Positions 9,118 to 18,739 of a DNA stretch of 64,000 bases are shown one piece after another. This stretch comes from Legionella clemsonensis (GTDB lineage Bacteria; Pseudomonadota; Gammaproteobacteria; Legionellales; Legionellaceae), in the NCBI RefSeq assembly GCF_002240035.1, contig NZ_CP016397.1, positions 310,001 through 374,000 of the forward strand, written 5' to 3'. The notes below the pieces were generated by a model that was not told the origin of the DNA, did not search any database, and saw nothing but the letters and a program-made list of their open reading frames with translations. The first letter of the stretch is position 1, and each line of letters starts with the position of its first letter. The translations under genes and the position numbers were made by a program.

Positions 9118-9993
9118 ATGAATAGTATGCAGTTTCAGCAATGGTGTCAGTCCTACCAGCAATCGGTTACGCTGTATCAGCAAAAGCCTTTAATTATGGG
9201 TGTTCTGAATGTAACTCCTAACTCTTTTTCTGATGGCGGAAAATATCTGCAGCGCGATAGCGCTATCAAGCATGCCCTTAGTATGATAATGGCCGGAGCA
9301 GATATTATTGATATAGGAGGTGAGTCTTCCAAGCCTGGAGCTGAGCCCGTGAGTTGCGCGGAAGAATTGTCCAGAGTTATTCCGGTCATTGAAAAATTAA
9401 GAGAAGAAACAGAGTGTTGTATTTCTATCGATACAACAAAAGCTCATGTGATGAAGGAAGCAATTGCGGTTGGTGCTGATATGATCAATGATATCACCGC
9501 TTTAAATGCAGAAGAGTCACTGCGGATTGCCGCACAACTTGAAGTCCCAGTTTGCCTGATGCATATGCAAGGTGAGCCAATGACGATGCAACAACACCCT
9601 TATTATGAACGGGATATACTTGATGAGTTGCATCTCTTTTTTCAGCAAAAAATAAAGCAATGTTTGGCAGCAGGGATTAAGTTTGAAAATTTAATTCTTG
9701 ATCCTGGTTTTGGTTTTGGCAAATTACCACAACACAATTTGCGGCTGGTTAAAAATATAGCCACTTTTAATCAATACAATCGTCCCGTCATGTTAGGTGT
9801 ATCACGTAAAACAACAATCGGTGCTGTTTTACAAAAGCCGGTAGAGCAGCGATTACTGGGGGGGTTAACAATGGCAATTGTTGCTGCCTTGCAAGGAACA
9901 GCAATTCTAAGAACACACGATGTTGATGAAACGCATCAGGTTCTTGCAATGCTGGATGCTATTAATAATGAGGCTGTAAACAATGAACTATAA
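9118..9993 (+). CDS. folP: Dihydropteroate synthase
   Basis: A 291-residue TIM-barrel enzyme joining p-aminobenzoate to dihydropterin pyrophosphate in folate synthesis, the target of sulfonamides. Visible motifs are NVTPNSFSDGG near residue 31 (pterin and pyrophosphate loop), GGESSKPGA near residue 63, a D-x-N-D-I segment, DPGFGFGK near residue 199 and GVSRK near residue 226. The ATG at 9118 gives a short N-terminal extension; a second ATG lies at 9127. No strong Shine-Dalgarno sequence is seen. The ftsH-folP-glmM order is the same as in E. coli. The other folate gene here, folE at 39.6 kb, is far away. Confidence 0.95.
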   Translation: MNSMQFQQWCQSYQQSVTLYQQKPLIMGVLNVTPNSFSDGGKYLQRDSAIKHALSMIMAGADIIDIGGESSKPGAEPVSCAEELSRVIPVIEKLREETECCISIDTTKAHVMKEAIAVGADMINDITALNAEESLRIAAQLEVPVCLMHMQGEPMTMQQHPYYERDILDELHLFFQQKIKQCLAAGIKFENLILDPGFGFGKLPQHNLRLVKNIATFNQYNRPVMLGVSRKTTIGAVLQKPVEQRLLGGLTMAIVAALQGTAILRTHDVDETHQVLAMLDAINNEAVNNEL

Positions 9994-10037
9994 TAGAGCA
10001 CCTACGATAGAAGTGTGTTAGCGACGTTATTGAGTGT

Positions 10038-10064
10038 AAGTGCATTTTGGCGCAAAATGCACTT
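10038..10064. terminator. Perfect 11-bp hairpin between folP and glmM
   Basis: AAGTGCATTTT and AAAATGCACTT pair perfectly around a 5-base loop GGCGC. There is no long T-run after the stem, so it may be a weak or partial terminator, or a processing or stability element, between folP and glmM. Confidence 0.45.
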
Positions 10065-10100
10065 TAGCTAAAATCATCAATAATTTAGAGAGTATGAAGG

Positions 10101-11462
10101 ATGAAACGTAAATATTTTGGTACGGATGGAATTCGCGGCAGAGTAGGCTTATCCACTATTAACCCGGAGTTTATTTTAAAATTAGGCTGGGCGTTGGGGC
10201 GCGTCATTGCCAGGGGGAACAATTGCAAAGTAATTATTGGTAAGGATACACGCGTTTCAGGTTATATGCTGGAATCAGCGCTAGAGGCGGGTCTTTCTGC
10301 GGCAGGTGTAAATGTAGGTTTATTAGGGCCAATGCCGACTCCCGGTATAGCCTATTTAACACAAACCTTACGTGCCAATGCAGGGATTGTTATTAGTGCT
10401 TCACATAATCTGTTTGAAGACAATGGCATTAAATTTTTTTCTGATGATGGGAGTAAATTTCCTGATGAAATGGAGTTAGCTATCGAAGCTGAAATGGATA
10501 AACCTTTGGAAATAGTTCCCTCAGCACATTTAGGTAAGGCTGCACGTATTAATGATGCTGCTGGACGTTATATAGAATTTTGCAAATCAACGATTTCTTC
10601 ATTAACACGTCTGACAGGCCTCAAAATTGTCGTTGATTGTGCTCATGGAGCCACTTATCACATTGCCCCCAATGTATTTAACGAATTGGGCGCCGATGTT
10701 TTGGCCATAGGCAACAAGCCAGACGGCTTTAATATCAATGCGTCCTGTGGTTCTACTGCGCCTGACGCTTTACGTCAGCAGGTTTTACAAACAGGAGCGG
10801 ATATTGGTATTGCCTTAGATGGGGATGGCGACAGGTTGATTTTGGTGGACGCTGTTGGAAATATAGTGGATGGTGATCAGATTCTTTATATCATTGCAAA
10901 AGATCGGCAGCAAATGAATCTTTTATCAGGTGGCGTTGTTGGCACATTAATGAGCAATTATGGTTTGGAGAAGGCCCTTGCAGAATTAAACATCCCATTC
11001 CTGCGTACGAAAGTAGGGGATCGTTATGTGCTTGAGAGCTTAAGGAAACAAGATTGGAAAATAGGCGGTGAATCCTCTGGCCATATTGTCTGTCTGGATA
11101 AAACCACAACAGGGGATGGTATTGTGGCTGCATTGCAAGTATTGGCTTCTATGATAAGGCAACAAAAAAACTTGCAGGAATTGGCAGCAGGTATTCAGTT
11201 ATTACCACAAACACTAATTAATATAAAAACCGCAAATGCTAAAGAGTTGGCTGAACATCGTCAAGTGTTGGAAATTGTGGCTGAACTTAGTAATGAGTGG
11301 CAAGGTGAAGGGCGTATTCTATTACGCCCCTCTGGAACTGAGCCTCTATTAAGAGTGATGGTCGAAGGTAAAGACGGTAATAAGGTCAAGTCTTTATCTC
11401 AACAACTGAGCAATGAAATTCTGCATATTGAAAAGCAGTATTTTACCTCACAAGCCACTTAG
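10101..11462 (+). CDS. glmM: Phosphoglucosamine mutase
   Basis: A 453-residue alpha-D-phosphohexomutase converting glucosamine-6-phosphate to glucosamine-1-phosphate for peptidoglycan and lipopolysaccharide precursors. The phosphoserine loop is SASHN with the active serine at residue 101, the metal loop DGDGDR lies at residue 240 and the sugar-binding GGESSGH at residue 322. The phosphate-binding RPSGTEP is near the C-terminus. After SASHN the usual P-Y-x is replaced by L-F-E, a small oddity outside the catalytic serine. The gene closes the rlmE-ftsH-folP-glmM block; in most relatives tpiA or secG follows directly, whereas here a minus-strand coiled-coil gene intervenes. Confidence 0.95.
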   Translation: MKRKYFGTDGIRGRVGLSTINPEFILKLGWALGRVIARGNNCKVIIGKDTRVSGYMLESALEAGLSAAGVNVGLLGPMPTPGIAYLTQTLRANAGIVISASHNLFEDNGIKFFSDDGSKFPDEMELAIEAEMDKPLEIVPSAHLGKAARINDAAGRYIEFCKSTISSLTRLTGLKIVVDCAHGATYHIAPNVFNELGADVLAIGNKPDGFNINASCGSTAPDALRQQVLQTGADIGIALDGDGDRLILVDAVGNIVDGDQILYIIAKDRQQMNLLSGGVVGTLMSNYGLEKALAELNIPFLRTKVGDRYVLESLRKQDWKIGGESSGHIVCLDKTTTGDGIVAALQVLASMIRQQKNLQELAAGIQLLPQTLINIKTANAKELAEHRQVLEIVAELSNEWQGEGRILLRPSGTEPLLRVMVEGKDGNKVKSLSQQLSNEILHIEKQYFTSQAT

Positions 11463-11522
11463 AGTGATTAGAGTTAAGTTAAGCCGCAACATGTAGGAGT
11501 CGAAATTTTTGTTTCTTCTAAA

Positions 11523-13946
11523 TCATTCGGCGCTCATAGTATAATTAGCCAATTCTATAGTTGCATCCTGTAGCAATTGGACAGTTTTTGTGGGCTTAAA
11601 AAAGCAAAATAGTCGATAATCGCTTTTTTCTTGTGGCTTTTTTATTAAATCAAGCAAGAAAGAGCATAATTTTGCCATCCACTCATAAACTTTATGAAAG
11701 CCACGATGCTTTTGTAATATTTCATAGCGTGGATCGTCTAAACTGGAGAGTAAATGCTGAAGCGCAGGGTGTTTGGGGTTTATTTCATATAATAAACAGC
11801 CTTGATGCAAATTTTGGATAGCCTGCAGTAACAATTGCCCTTCTCTGGGATGGCTCTTGTTCAGTAATTGCTGCTGCTGATAAAGTTTTTTTAAATGATT
11901 CCATAATACCGAATGTTGAACCTCAGTCAACTTTTTACCCTCTTGTAGTAAAGGAAGCCCTGGTTTCAGGGCAATGAGGGACTGCCATGTGGACTGAGGC
12001 TTCGGGCATAATGTTTGGTATTTAGTAAGCACTGGAGAATTTTTAGATTCTTTTGCTATTTTTAATTCAAAATAAATATCACGTAGCAGCTGGCAAGCCT
12101 GATGGCAGACTATATCATCTCTTACATTCATTTGCAGTGTAATATAGAGCTGTTGATACCAATCCTGTAATTGAGCAGGGAAAAAATGTCTATTTTCTAC
12201 TATTGCACAATTCCAGGACGTAAGACTATTTTGATAGGCAATTAATTTAGAGAATTTTTCACTTACTACTTGCTCCTGAATCAAGGGGTGCTCTGGTTCA
12301 GTGAGCATTGTCCGCTGCGCAGCATCCAAGTGAGCAATTTGTAATTGTATCGAGTGCTTAATCGGTGCAACTTTAATTTCAAAAGAATTAGGACTGGTTG
12401 TTTGCGGCAGTTTCGCTTTTTTGGCTTTAAGCACTGTTTCCAGACTTGCCTTTTCCTTGCGCAGTAATTCTTGTTCTTTCATTAATTCAGCAATAGTAGC
12501 CAAACTGGCTAGAGAAGTATTACAGGCTTTTATTTTTTCATGAAATACTTCTGTATCTTGTTGTCGAGCCAACTCAGTCAAACGTAATTGAGTAAGTTCT
12601 TCTGGGCTTGGCATTAACGCGTCGATTTCATCCGTTAAGGCATTAGTAGTTCTTATTTCTAAAATGGAGCTGTTAATCTGTATTAATTGCACAAGTAATC
12701 GTAAGGATTCCTCTGTTTCTTCAATTTGTCTGCTAAGAGGGCCTACGGTGTTAATTATCTCTGTCAGCAAGGAAACATTATTGAGCGTGGCAGGTTTATA
12801 ATTAGGATTATATTCATTGAGCAACTGAAGTGTGTATTGTTGCAGCTGAGTTAAATCATTAGAAAGTCTCATAGTTGTTGATGAAGTTGTGAGTAAATTC
12901 TGAGCACTTACAAGTTGTTGGGTTAGCAGCTGAATTTGAGTGGCTAATTCTTCTTTCTGATGTAACAGTTGCAAATAATCAAATTCAGACTGTGAACGAC
13001 TTAATTTGTTTTTATATTCAGTGTCTGTGCTCCACGAATACCAGGAATAGGGATTAAAAAGGGAGCTTGACCAGCTTAAGTGACTCTCATGTTCCGCAAG
13101 AAAAATCTCTTTATTGCCTGCGAGACTGTACTCACTTTGGAGCATTACTTTTATATCGGACGGTAATTCACTTCTGCTAATTTTTACGTCGACACTCAGT
13201 AATTCTGCTTTTGTTTTCTCGATTAGATTAGTCTTATTTTTAATTTCCTGGTTTATATCCTCGGTAGAAATATTTTCCGCTAATTCTTGTTGTGCTTTAT
13301 CGATACCAGTTTTAAGATTCATTAGACGATCTTTAAGTTCTTTGAGCTTGTCATAGAGAAGTGGTGCATCAGTACAACTGTCAGTGACAACCACATTAAA
13401 TTGCTTTAGTTTTATACTAAGTTCTTTACGTTTAAGAATTAAATTTGCCAGATTAAGACGTGCTGTATCCAGCGTTATAGTAGTTAATTGCTCTTGAAGA
13501 ATTTTTAAATAATTGCTAAGTACGTGTTGCTGTTGTTGAGGAGAGGTAGGCACCATGGTAGCAATTAAAGGATTTTGTGAAAGCAAATAAGCATTGTAGT
13601 CATCGAATAAAGCTCCGGAACTAGAGAGGTAGCCTTTTTGCTGTAAGAGTTCCTCTGTAATGTGATTGAGCCGGGATTTAATTTTTTTAAGTTGAGCAGA
13701 GAAAGAGGAAATGTCAACTCTTAAAGCAGTTTCTAACTGCTGCTCAGTCGCTAATTGTTGCCACACAGCGAGTTCCGAGTAGATATTACGCAATATAAAC
13801 CAAAATGAGGTATATTGTTCTGGTAGCTTTACATCGGCTACAAACAGTTCTTTTTTACTATCAAAAATAGAGGTTAGAGTTTCAAGTGAGTAGGATTCTT
13901 GTAAACTAGCCAGCTCCTTGATTAAGTCCACAATTTTATCTTTCAT
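11523..13946 (-). CDS. Large coiled-coil protein at the glmM-tpiA locus, candidate LepA-type Dot/Icm effector
   Basis: An 807-residue protein, mostly predicted coiled coil, with many Q/L/E/K heptads from about residue 90 to 560 and a more globular helical C-terminal third. A W/Y/S-rich insert (NPYSWYSWST) sits near residue 305. There is no signal peptide or clear membrane segment. A strong ribosome binding site AAGGAGGTG precedes the ATG at 13946. The gene is on the minus strand inside an otherwise plus-strand conserved cluster. In L. pneumophila, as I recall, the effector LepA (distinct from elongation factor 4) is encoded at exactly this position between glmM and tpiA, and is also a long coiled-coil protein. 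Identity with LepA rests on position and architecture, not on an alignment. Confidence 0.7.
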   Translation of the reverse strand: MKDKIVDLIKELASLQESYSLETLTSIFDSKKELFVADVKLPEQYTSFWFILRNIYSELAVWQQLATEQQLETALRVDISSFSAQLKKIKSRLNHITEELLQQKGYLSSSGALFDDYNAYLLSQNPLIATMVPTSPQQQQHVLSNYLKILQEQLTTITLDTARLNLANLILKRKELSIKLKQFNVVVTDSCTDAPLLYDKLKELKDRLMNLKTGIDKAQQELAENISTEDINQEIKNKTNLIEKTKAELLSVDVKISRSELPSDIKVMLQSEYSLAGNKEIFLAEHESHLSWSSSLFNPYSWYSWSTDTEYKNKLSRSQSEFDYLQLLHQKEELATQIQLLTQQLVSAQNLLTTSSTTMRLSNDLTQLQQYTLQLLNEYNPNYKPATLNNVSLLTEIINTVGPLSRQIEETEESLRLLVQLIQINSSILEIRTTNALTDEIDALMPSPEELTQLRLTELARQQDTEVFHEKIKACNTSLASLATIAELMKEQELLRKEKASLETVLKAKKAKLPQTTSPNSFEIKVAPIKHSIQLQIAHLDAAQRTMLTEPEHPLIQEQVVSEKFSKLIAYQNSLTSWNCAIVENRHFFPAQLQDWYQQLYITLQMNVRDDIVCHQACQLLRDIYFELKIAKESKNSPVLTKYQTLCPKPQSTWQSLIALKPGLPLLQEGKKLTEVQHSVLWNHLKKLYQQQQLLNKSHPREGQLLLQAIQNLHQGCLLYEINPKHPALQHLLSSLDDPRYEILQKHRGFHKVYEWMAKLCSFLLDLIKKPQEKSDYRLFCFFKPTKTVQLLQDATIELANYTMSAE

Positions 13947-13974
13947 AACAGCACCTCCTTGCGCCTATCTAATG

Positions 13975-14002
13975 ATTCTAACTGAACTAATTAGATTGAC
14001 AA
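13975..14002 (-). promoter_or_regulatory. Promoter of the coiled-coil effector candidate
   Basis: On the minus strand TTGTCA (13997-14002) and TAGAAT (13975-13980) are 16 bases apart, placing the start about 20-25 bases before the ATG at 13946. An inverted repeat ATTGAC-4-GTCAAT (13995-14010) covers the -35, and a 10-bp palindrome TTAGATCTAA (14010-14019) adjoins it, which could be operators. Confidence 0.45.
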
Positions 14003-14123
14003 GAGTCAATTAGATCTAAAATTTGACAAGTAAAGCGCAAAAAAGAAGAAAAAATAATTAGTAGTACTAGGATTTAAATAAACTTTACTGTATAGTCTCG
14101 CACCGTAATCCGGTGGGGGATAA

Positions 14124-14873
14124 ATGAGGAAAAAAATCGTTGCTGGTAACTGGAAAATGAATGGCAACATTCGCCAGGTTAAAGCGCTTTGTGAGCAGTT
14201 AGTAATATTAACCAAAGGACTTCAACACGCGAGCTGTCTGGTATGCCCACCCGCTATTTATATGGAATTGGTACAGCAAGAATTAAGAGGAAGCGCTATT
14301 CAGTGGGGAGCGCAAAATGTGTTCCCACAAGATTCAGGTGCATTTACTGGAGAAGTGTCCGGTTCTATGCTTAAGGAGTTTGGTTGCACCTATGTCCTGG
14401 TCGGTCATTCAGAGCGTAGACAAATATTTGGTGAAAGCGAAAAATTTGTTGCAGATAAATTCCACCATGTAAAAGAACATGGTATGATACCCGTTCTTTG
14501 CGTTGGTGAGACGCTTGAAGAGCGTAAAGAAGGATTAACAGAAAGCGTAATAACTAAACAATTATTAGCTGTTACTGAAACTGATAATTATTGTTTTAAT
14601 CATTGTGTAGTAGCCTATGAGCCTGTATGGGCAATAGGAACAGGGCAAACTGCATTACCGGAGCAAGTACAAGAAGTTCATTGCTTCATTAGAGCCCTAA
14701 TAGCAAAAATTAATCGTAATGATGCCAGCCAATTGTCTATACTCTACGGTGGTAGCGTGAATGAAAAAAACGCAAGTGCATTGTTTGCAATGCCAGATGT
14801 GGATGGTGGTTTGGTCGGTGGTGCATCACTTAATGCACAACAGTTTGTGGATATTGTAAAATGTATCAATTGA
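14124..14873 (+). CDS. tpiA: Triosephosphate isomerase
   Basis: A 249-residue TIM-barrel enzyme interconverting dihydroxyacetone phosphate and glyceraldehyde-3-phosphate. The catalytic residues are present: K11 in GNWKMNG, H95 in VGHSERR and E166 in [11 protein letters not shown], and the phosphate-binding GGSVN lies near the end. A -10-like TATAGT (14091-14096) precedes the gene but its -35 is poor. The 3' end overlaps secG by 13 bases, so the two are translationally linked, the usual tpiA-secG arrangement. Confidence 0.96.
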   Translation: MRKKIVAGNWKMNGNIRQVKALCEQLVILTKGLQHASCLVCPPAIYMELVQQELRGSAIQWGAQNVFPQDSGAFTGEVSGSMLKEFGCTYVLVGHSERRQIFGESEKFVADKFHHVKEHGMIPVLCVGETLEERKEGLTESVITKQLLAVTETDNYCFNHCVVAYEPVWAIGTGQTALPEQVQEVHCFIRALIAKINRNDASQLSILYGGSVNEKNASALFAMPDVDGGLVGGASLNAQQFVDIVKCIN

Positions 14874-15190
14874 TTCTGATGATCCATGTGCTGATTGCCA
14901 TAGTCTTAATTGGCTTGGTGCTAATTCAGCATGGTAAAGGTGCCGACATAGGTGCGGCGTTTGGCTCAGGGGCATCTAATACGGTGTTCGGCAGCCAAGG
15001 TACAGGCAGTTTCCTGTTCAAATTAACCGGCGGTTTGGCTTTGACATTTTTTGTCACGAGTTTGTCTCTGTCGTACATGGTATCTTCTCAATACCAGAAG
15101 TCAGCGCAGCAAGTCATACCTCAACAAACCAGTGTACCGGAAAGTAAAATTCCAGTACCGGTTGATAGCAGTAAGAGTGGAAAACAATAA
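14861..15190 (+). CDS. secG: Protein-export membrane protein SecG
   Basis: A 109-residue subunit of the SecYEG translocon. Two membrane segments (about residues 3-22 and 50-72) flank the conserved cytoplasmic loop with [17 protein letters not shown], and the C-terminal tail is polar. The start lies inside the last codons of tpiA. A tRNA-Leu gene follows directly, as in E. coli and Pseudomonas. Confidence 0.93.
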   Translation: MYQLILMIHVLIAIVLIGLVLIQHGKGADIGAAFGSGASNTVFGSQGTGSFLFKLTGGLALTFFVTSLSLSYMVSSQYQKSAQQVIPQQTSVPESKIPVPVDSSKSGKQ

Positions 15191-15198
15191 TTAACTAT

Positions 15199-15283
15199 GC
15201 CGAAGTGGTGGAATTGGTAGACACGCCGTCTTGAGGGGGCGGTGGCGTAAGCCGTGCCGGTTCGAGTCCGGCCTTCGGCACCA
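15199..15283 (+). tRNA. tRNA-Leu (anticodon GAG)
   Basis: The acceptor stem GCCGAAG pairs with CTTCGGC, followed by A and an encoded CCA. The anticodon stem CCGTC/GGCGG encloses the loop TTGAGGG, giving anticodon GAG, and a long variable arm typical of class II tRNAs is present. The position after secG matches the E. coli leuU gene, also GAG. Confidence 0.96.
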
Positions 15284-15303
15284 TTTAATCCGAGCGATGT
15301 GGA

Positions 15304-15663
15304 ATGATGCTATCCCAATATTTACCTATACTTGTTTTTATCGTAATAGGCCTTATCATAGGTCTTGTGATGTTGGCAGCAGGTTCACTGTTTGGCAAAC
15401 ATAATCCGGGCTCAGCCAAAAATGCTCCTTACGAGTGTGGCTTTGGTGCCTTCGAAAGTTCTCATATTCCTTTTGATGTTCGATTTTATTTGGTTGCTAT
15501 ACTTTTTATTATATTTGATTTGGAAACGGCTTTTTTCTTTCCTTGGGCTTTAGTTTTACGTAAGATTGGTTGGTTCGGTTTTTCCGCGATGATGATCTTT
15601 TTGGGCCTGTTGGTAATTGGCTTTATCTATGAGTGGAAAAGAGGCGCTCTTGAATGGGAGTAA
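15304..15663 (+). CDS. nuoA: NADH-quinone oxidoreductase subunit A
   Basis: A 119-residue membrane subunit of respiratory complex I with three membrane helices and the conserved cytoplasmic loop [19 protein letters not shown]. It begins the 14-gene nuo operon 20 bases after tRNA-Leu. The ATG at 15304 is followed immediately by another ATG at 15307; neither has a strong Shine-Dalgarno sequence. No separate strong promoter is obvious, so the operon may be read partly from upstream. Confidence 0.95.
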   Translation: MMLSQYLPILVFIVIGLIIGLVMLAAGSLFGKHNPGSAKNAPYECGFGAFESSHIPFDVRFYLVAILFIIFDLETAFFFPWALVLRKIGWFGFSAMMIFLGLLVIGFIYEWKRGALEWE

Positions 15664-15732
15664 GCTTCATTCATTTTTTAAATGGAATGACCATAACGTT
15701 TATTAAACCCGGATATTTTATAGAGGCTTGCT

Positions 15733-16209
15733 ATGGCTGTAGCTGAATTGCAGAAAACTGGTTTTGTTACAACCTCGGTGGAAAAGCTGGTAGGTTGGGC
15801 GCGAAGCGGTTCAATGTGGCCCATGACTTTTGGTTTGGCATGTTGTGCGGTTGAAATGATGCACGTTGGTGCTGCCCGCTACGATTTGGACCGGTTCGGT
15901 ATTATTTTTAGACCAAGTCCACGGCAATCAGATGTGATGATTGTCGCTGGTACCTTATGTAATAAAATGGCGCCAGCGTTGCGCCGCGTATATGATCAAA
16001 TGCCTGAGCCTAGATGGGTAATTTCAATGGGATCTTGTGCTAATGGTGGCGGATATTATCATTATTCCTACTCTGTAGTTCGAGGTTGCGATCGGATTGT
16101 GCCCGTTGATATCTACGTACCAGGTTGTCCCCCAACAGCTGAAGCTTTGCTTTATGGAATTATCCAATTGCAGAATAAGATTAGACGCAAGCAGATAATT
16201 GAAGCTTAA
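15733..16209 (+). CDS. nuoB: NADH-quinone oxidoreductase subunit B
   Basis: A 158-residue peripheral subunit carrying iron-sulfur cluster N2, the electron donor to quinone. The ligand cysteines are visible as the adjacent pair in GLACCAVEM, one in [10 protein letters not shown] and one in [15 protein letters not shown] stands 8 bases before the ATG. It lies between nuoA and a separate nuoC. Confidence 0.96.
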   Translation: MAVAELQKTGFVTTSVEKLVGWARSGSMWPMTFGLACCAVEMMHVGAARYDLDRFGIIFRPSPRQSDVMIVAGTLCNKMAPALRRVYDQMPEPRWVISMGSCANGGGYYHYSYSVVRGCDRIVPVDIYVPGCPPTAEALLYGIIQLQNKIRRKQIIEA

Positions 16210-16229
16210 GACCAGCACAGGTGCATCAG

Positions 16230-16916
16230 ATGACAAAATTAATGAATTTGGCTGAAAAATTAACAACTGAACTGGATGGCTTGATTTCATCGGTAAACTT
16301 GGATAATAACGAGATTACCTTAGAGTGTGAAGCCAATTCTATTAAAGCGGCGCTCTATCAATTGCGTGATCATGAAGCATTTCAATTCAATCAACTTATT
16401 GATCTTTGTGGTGTAGATTATTTGCTTTACGGTGAATATGATTGGGAAACTGAATCGGCTACCGAACATGGATTTTCAAGAGGCGTGGAGCGACAGGCAG
16501 CCAAAGCCTACGCACTTACTAAACCTCGGTTCGCTGTTGTTTATCATTTATTATCTACTGTAAAGAATCACCGTCTACGAGTAAAGACTTTTTTGAGTGC
16601 TTCCCATTTGATTATTCCTTCTGTGCATGAAATATGGAAATCTGCTAATTGGTTTGAACGCGAAGCTTATGATCTATTTGGCATTTTATTTGATGGTCAC
16701 CCAGACTTGCGTCGTATTTTGACCGACTATGGGTTTATTGGTTATCCCTTCCGTAAAGATTTTCCCCTCAGTGGACATGTAGAAATGCGTTATGATGCGC
16801 GGGTACAACAAGTTATTTATGAGCCGGTAGAGATAGAGCCCCGGATACTCGTACCTAAAGTAATAAGAAATGATAATCGCTATCTTGAGCCAAAAAAGCA
16901 GGGGGATGAGCAATGA
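16230..16916 (+). CDS. nuoC: NADH-quinone oxidoreductase subunit C
   Basis: The 30-kDa subunit of the complex I hydrogenase-like module (228 residues). The signature W-F-E-R-E-x-Y-D-L-F-G-I followed by [14 protein letters not shown] and the KDFPLSG motif is present. The ATG at 16230 is chosen because AGGT lies 7 bases upstream; an in-frame GTG at 16221 would add three residues. NuoC and NuoD are separate proteins here, unlike the fused NuoCD of E. coli. The stop overlaps the nuoD start in an ATGA. Confidence 0.95.
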   Translation: MTKLMNLAEKLTTELDGLISSVNLDNNEITLECEANSIKAALYQLRDHEAFQFNQLIDLCGVDYLLYGEYDWETESATEHGFSRGVERQAAKAYALTKPRFAVVYHLLSTVKNHRLRVKTFLSASHLIIPSVHEIWKSANWFEREAYDLFGILFDGHPDLRRILTDYGFIGYPFRKDFPLSGHVEMRYDARVQQVIYEPVEIEPRILVPKVIRNDNRYLEPKKQGDEQ

Positions 16917-18166
16917 TTGAATTAAAAAATTATACGCTCAATTTTGGTCCACAGCATCCAGCAGCACATGGAGTATTACGTCTGGTTATGGAGTTGGAAG
17001 GTGAAACTATTGTTCGAGCTGACCCCCATATTGGTTTATTGCATCGGGCCACAGAAAAATTAGCAGAAACAAAACCCTATGTGCAAAATGTGGGGTATAT
17101 GGATCGCTTGGATTACGTGTCCATGATGTGTAACGAGCATGCTTATGTACTGGCGATAGAAAAGTTACTGGATATTGAAATCCCACTCCGTGCACAATAT
17201 ATACGGACAATGTTTGACGAGGTTACGCGGATATTAAATCATCTGTTATGGCTTGGAGCCACGGCCCTTGATATCGGTGCAATGACAGTATTTCTATACT
17301 GTTTCCGTGAAAGAGAAGATTTATTCGATTGCTATGAGGCTGTGTCTGGTGCCCGTATGCATGCGAAATATTATCGTCCAGGTGGTGTCGCTCGTGACTT
17401 ACCTGATTCAATGCCTCAATACAAACCATCGCGTTGGCATAGTGAGCGCGAAGTAGAAAAAATGAATGAGCATCGACATGGCAGTTTACTTGACTTTTTA
17501 TGGGCTTTTACGGAACGTTTTCCCAAACGTGTTGATGAGTATGAAACACTTTTGACCGATAATCGAATTTGGAAGCAGCGAACAGTTGATATTGGGATTG
17601 TATCACCGGAGATGGCACTGCAATGGGGTTTTACGGGTCCAATGCTTCGTGCATCAGGGATTGCTTGGGATTTACGTAAAAAGCAACCTTATGCAGCTTA
17701 TGATAAAGTTGATTTTGATATTCCAGTGGGCAAAACAGGTGATTGTTATGACAGATATCTTGTTCGGGTTGCAGAGTTGCGACAATCCAATCGAATCATT
17801 AGACAATGTATTGAATGGCTAAGAAAAAATCCGGGGCCAATAAAAATTGACGATCACAAAATAACACCACCAACTCGTGAAAAAATGAAACACGATATGG
17901 AGGCATTAATCCACCATTTCAAGCTATATACTGAGGGTTTTTGCTTACCACAAGGTGAAGTATACGCACCAGTAGAAGCCCCTAAGGGTGAGTTTGGTAT
18001 TTATCTGGTTTCAGATGGTGCGAATAAACCCTATCGTTTAAAGATTCGAGCACCAGGATTTGCTCATTTATCCAGCTATGATGAAATGGTGCGTGGACAT
18101 TTGCTTGCTGATGGTGTGGCGATTCTGGCAAGCCAGGATATTGTCTTTGGAGAAATTGATCGCTAG
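16913..18166 (+). CDS. nuoD: NADH-quinone oxidoreductase subunit D
   Basis: The 49-kDa subunit (417 residues), homologous to the large subunit of NiFe hydrogenases but without the metal cysteines; with NuoB it forms the quinone site. The N-terminal motif [15 protein letters not shown], the HRATEKLAE segment and the conserved C-terminal D-I-V-F-G-E-I-D-R are all visible. Four bases overlap with nuoC. Confidence 0.97.
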   Translation: MIELKNYTLNFGPQHPAAHGVLRLVMELEGETIVRADPHIGLLHRATEKLAETKPYVQNVGYMDRLDYVSMMCNEHAYVLAIEKLLDIEIPLRAQYIRTMFDEVTRILNHLLWLGATALDIGAMTVFLYCFREREDLFDCYEAVSGARMHAKYYRPGGVARDLPDSMPQYKPSRWHSEREVEKMNEHRHGSLLDFLWAFTERFPKRVDEYETLLTDNRIWKQRTVDIGIVSPEMALQWGFTGPMLRASGIAWDLRKKQPYAAYDKVDFDIPVGKTGDCYDRYLVRVAELRQSNRIIRQCIEWLRKNPGPIKIDDHKITPPTREKMKHDMEALIHHFKLYTEGFCLPQGEVYAPVEAPKGEFGIYLVSDGANKPYRLKIRAPGFAHLSSYDEMVRGHLLADGVAILASQDIVFGEIDR

Positions 18167-18216
18167 ATTAAGCAGGTTTTACCTGCATAACTAATTAGTA
18201 TTAGGGTTAGAAAACA

Positions 18217-18720
18217 ATGTCTGATAATTCAGCTAAATTACTTCGTCAATTTGTATCATCCGCAGGTATGGATGAAATTAATCATTGGATTGCAAAATAT
18301 CCTGCTACTGAAAAGCAATCAGCAGTCATGCGGGCTTTAATGGTAGTCCAGGAAGAACACGGGTATCTAACGCCGGAGTTAATGGATGCTGTAGCAGACT
18401 ATCTTGATATGCCTGCCATTGCAGTGTACGAGGTGTCTACATTTTATACGATGTATGAACATCAACCAATTGGACGTCACTTAATCAATGTGTGTACCAA
18501 TATCTCTTGCAAACTCTGTGGTTCCTCGAAAGTCGTTAACCATTTAGAGAAAAAATTGGGTATTAAACTTGGTGAAACAACGCCCGATGGCAAATATACC
18601 TTAAGATCAGTGGAGTGTTTGGGGGCTTGTGTAAATGCCCCAATGATGCAGGTGGATAAAGAGTATCACGAAAATTTAACCCCTGAGAAAATTGACCAGG
18701 TTTTGGAACAGTACCAATGA
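18217..18720 (+). CDS. nuoE: NADH-quinone oxidoreductase subunit E
   Basis: A 167-residue thioredoxin-fold subunit of the NADH dehydrogenase module carrying [2Fe-2S] cluster N1a. The four ligand cysteines fall in CTNISCKLC and CLGACVNAP (C-x4-C and C-x3-C spacing), and the helix EVSTFYTMY is conserved. It is followed by nuoF after 19 bases. Confidence 0.95.
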   Translation: MSDNSAKLLRQFVSSAGMDEINHWIAKYPATEKQSAVMRALMVVQEEHGYLTPELMDAVADYLDMPAIAVYEVSTFYTMYEHQPIGRHLINVCTNISCKLCGSSKVVNHLEKKLGIKLGETTPDGKYTLRSVECLGACVNAPMMQVDKEYHENLTPEKIDQVLEQYQ

Positions 18721-18739
18721 ACGATAGAGGTGAGTTGTC

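Noticed and set aside
15199-15303. tRNA-Leu as an integration site of a mobile element carrying nuo
   Set aside because: No integrase gene and no repeated tRNA 3' end was found near the nuo borders; the genes are ordinary complex I genes.
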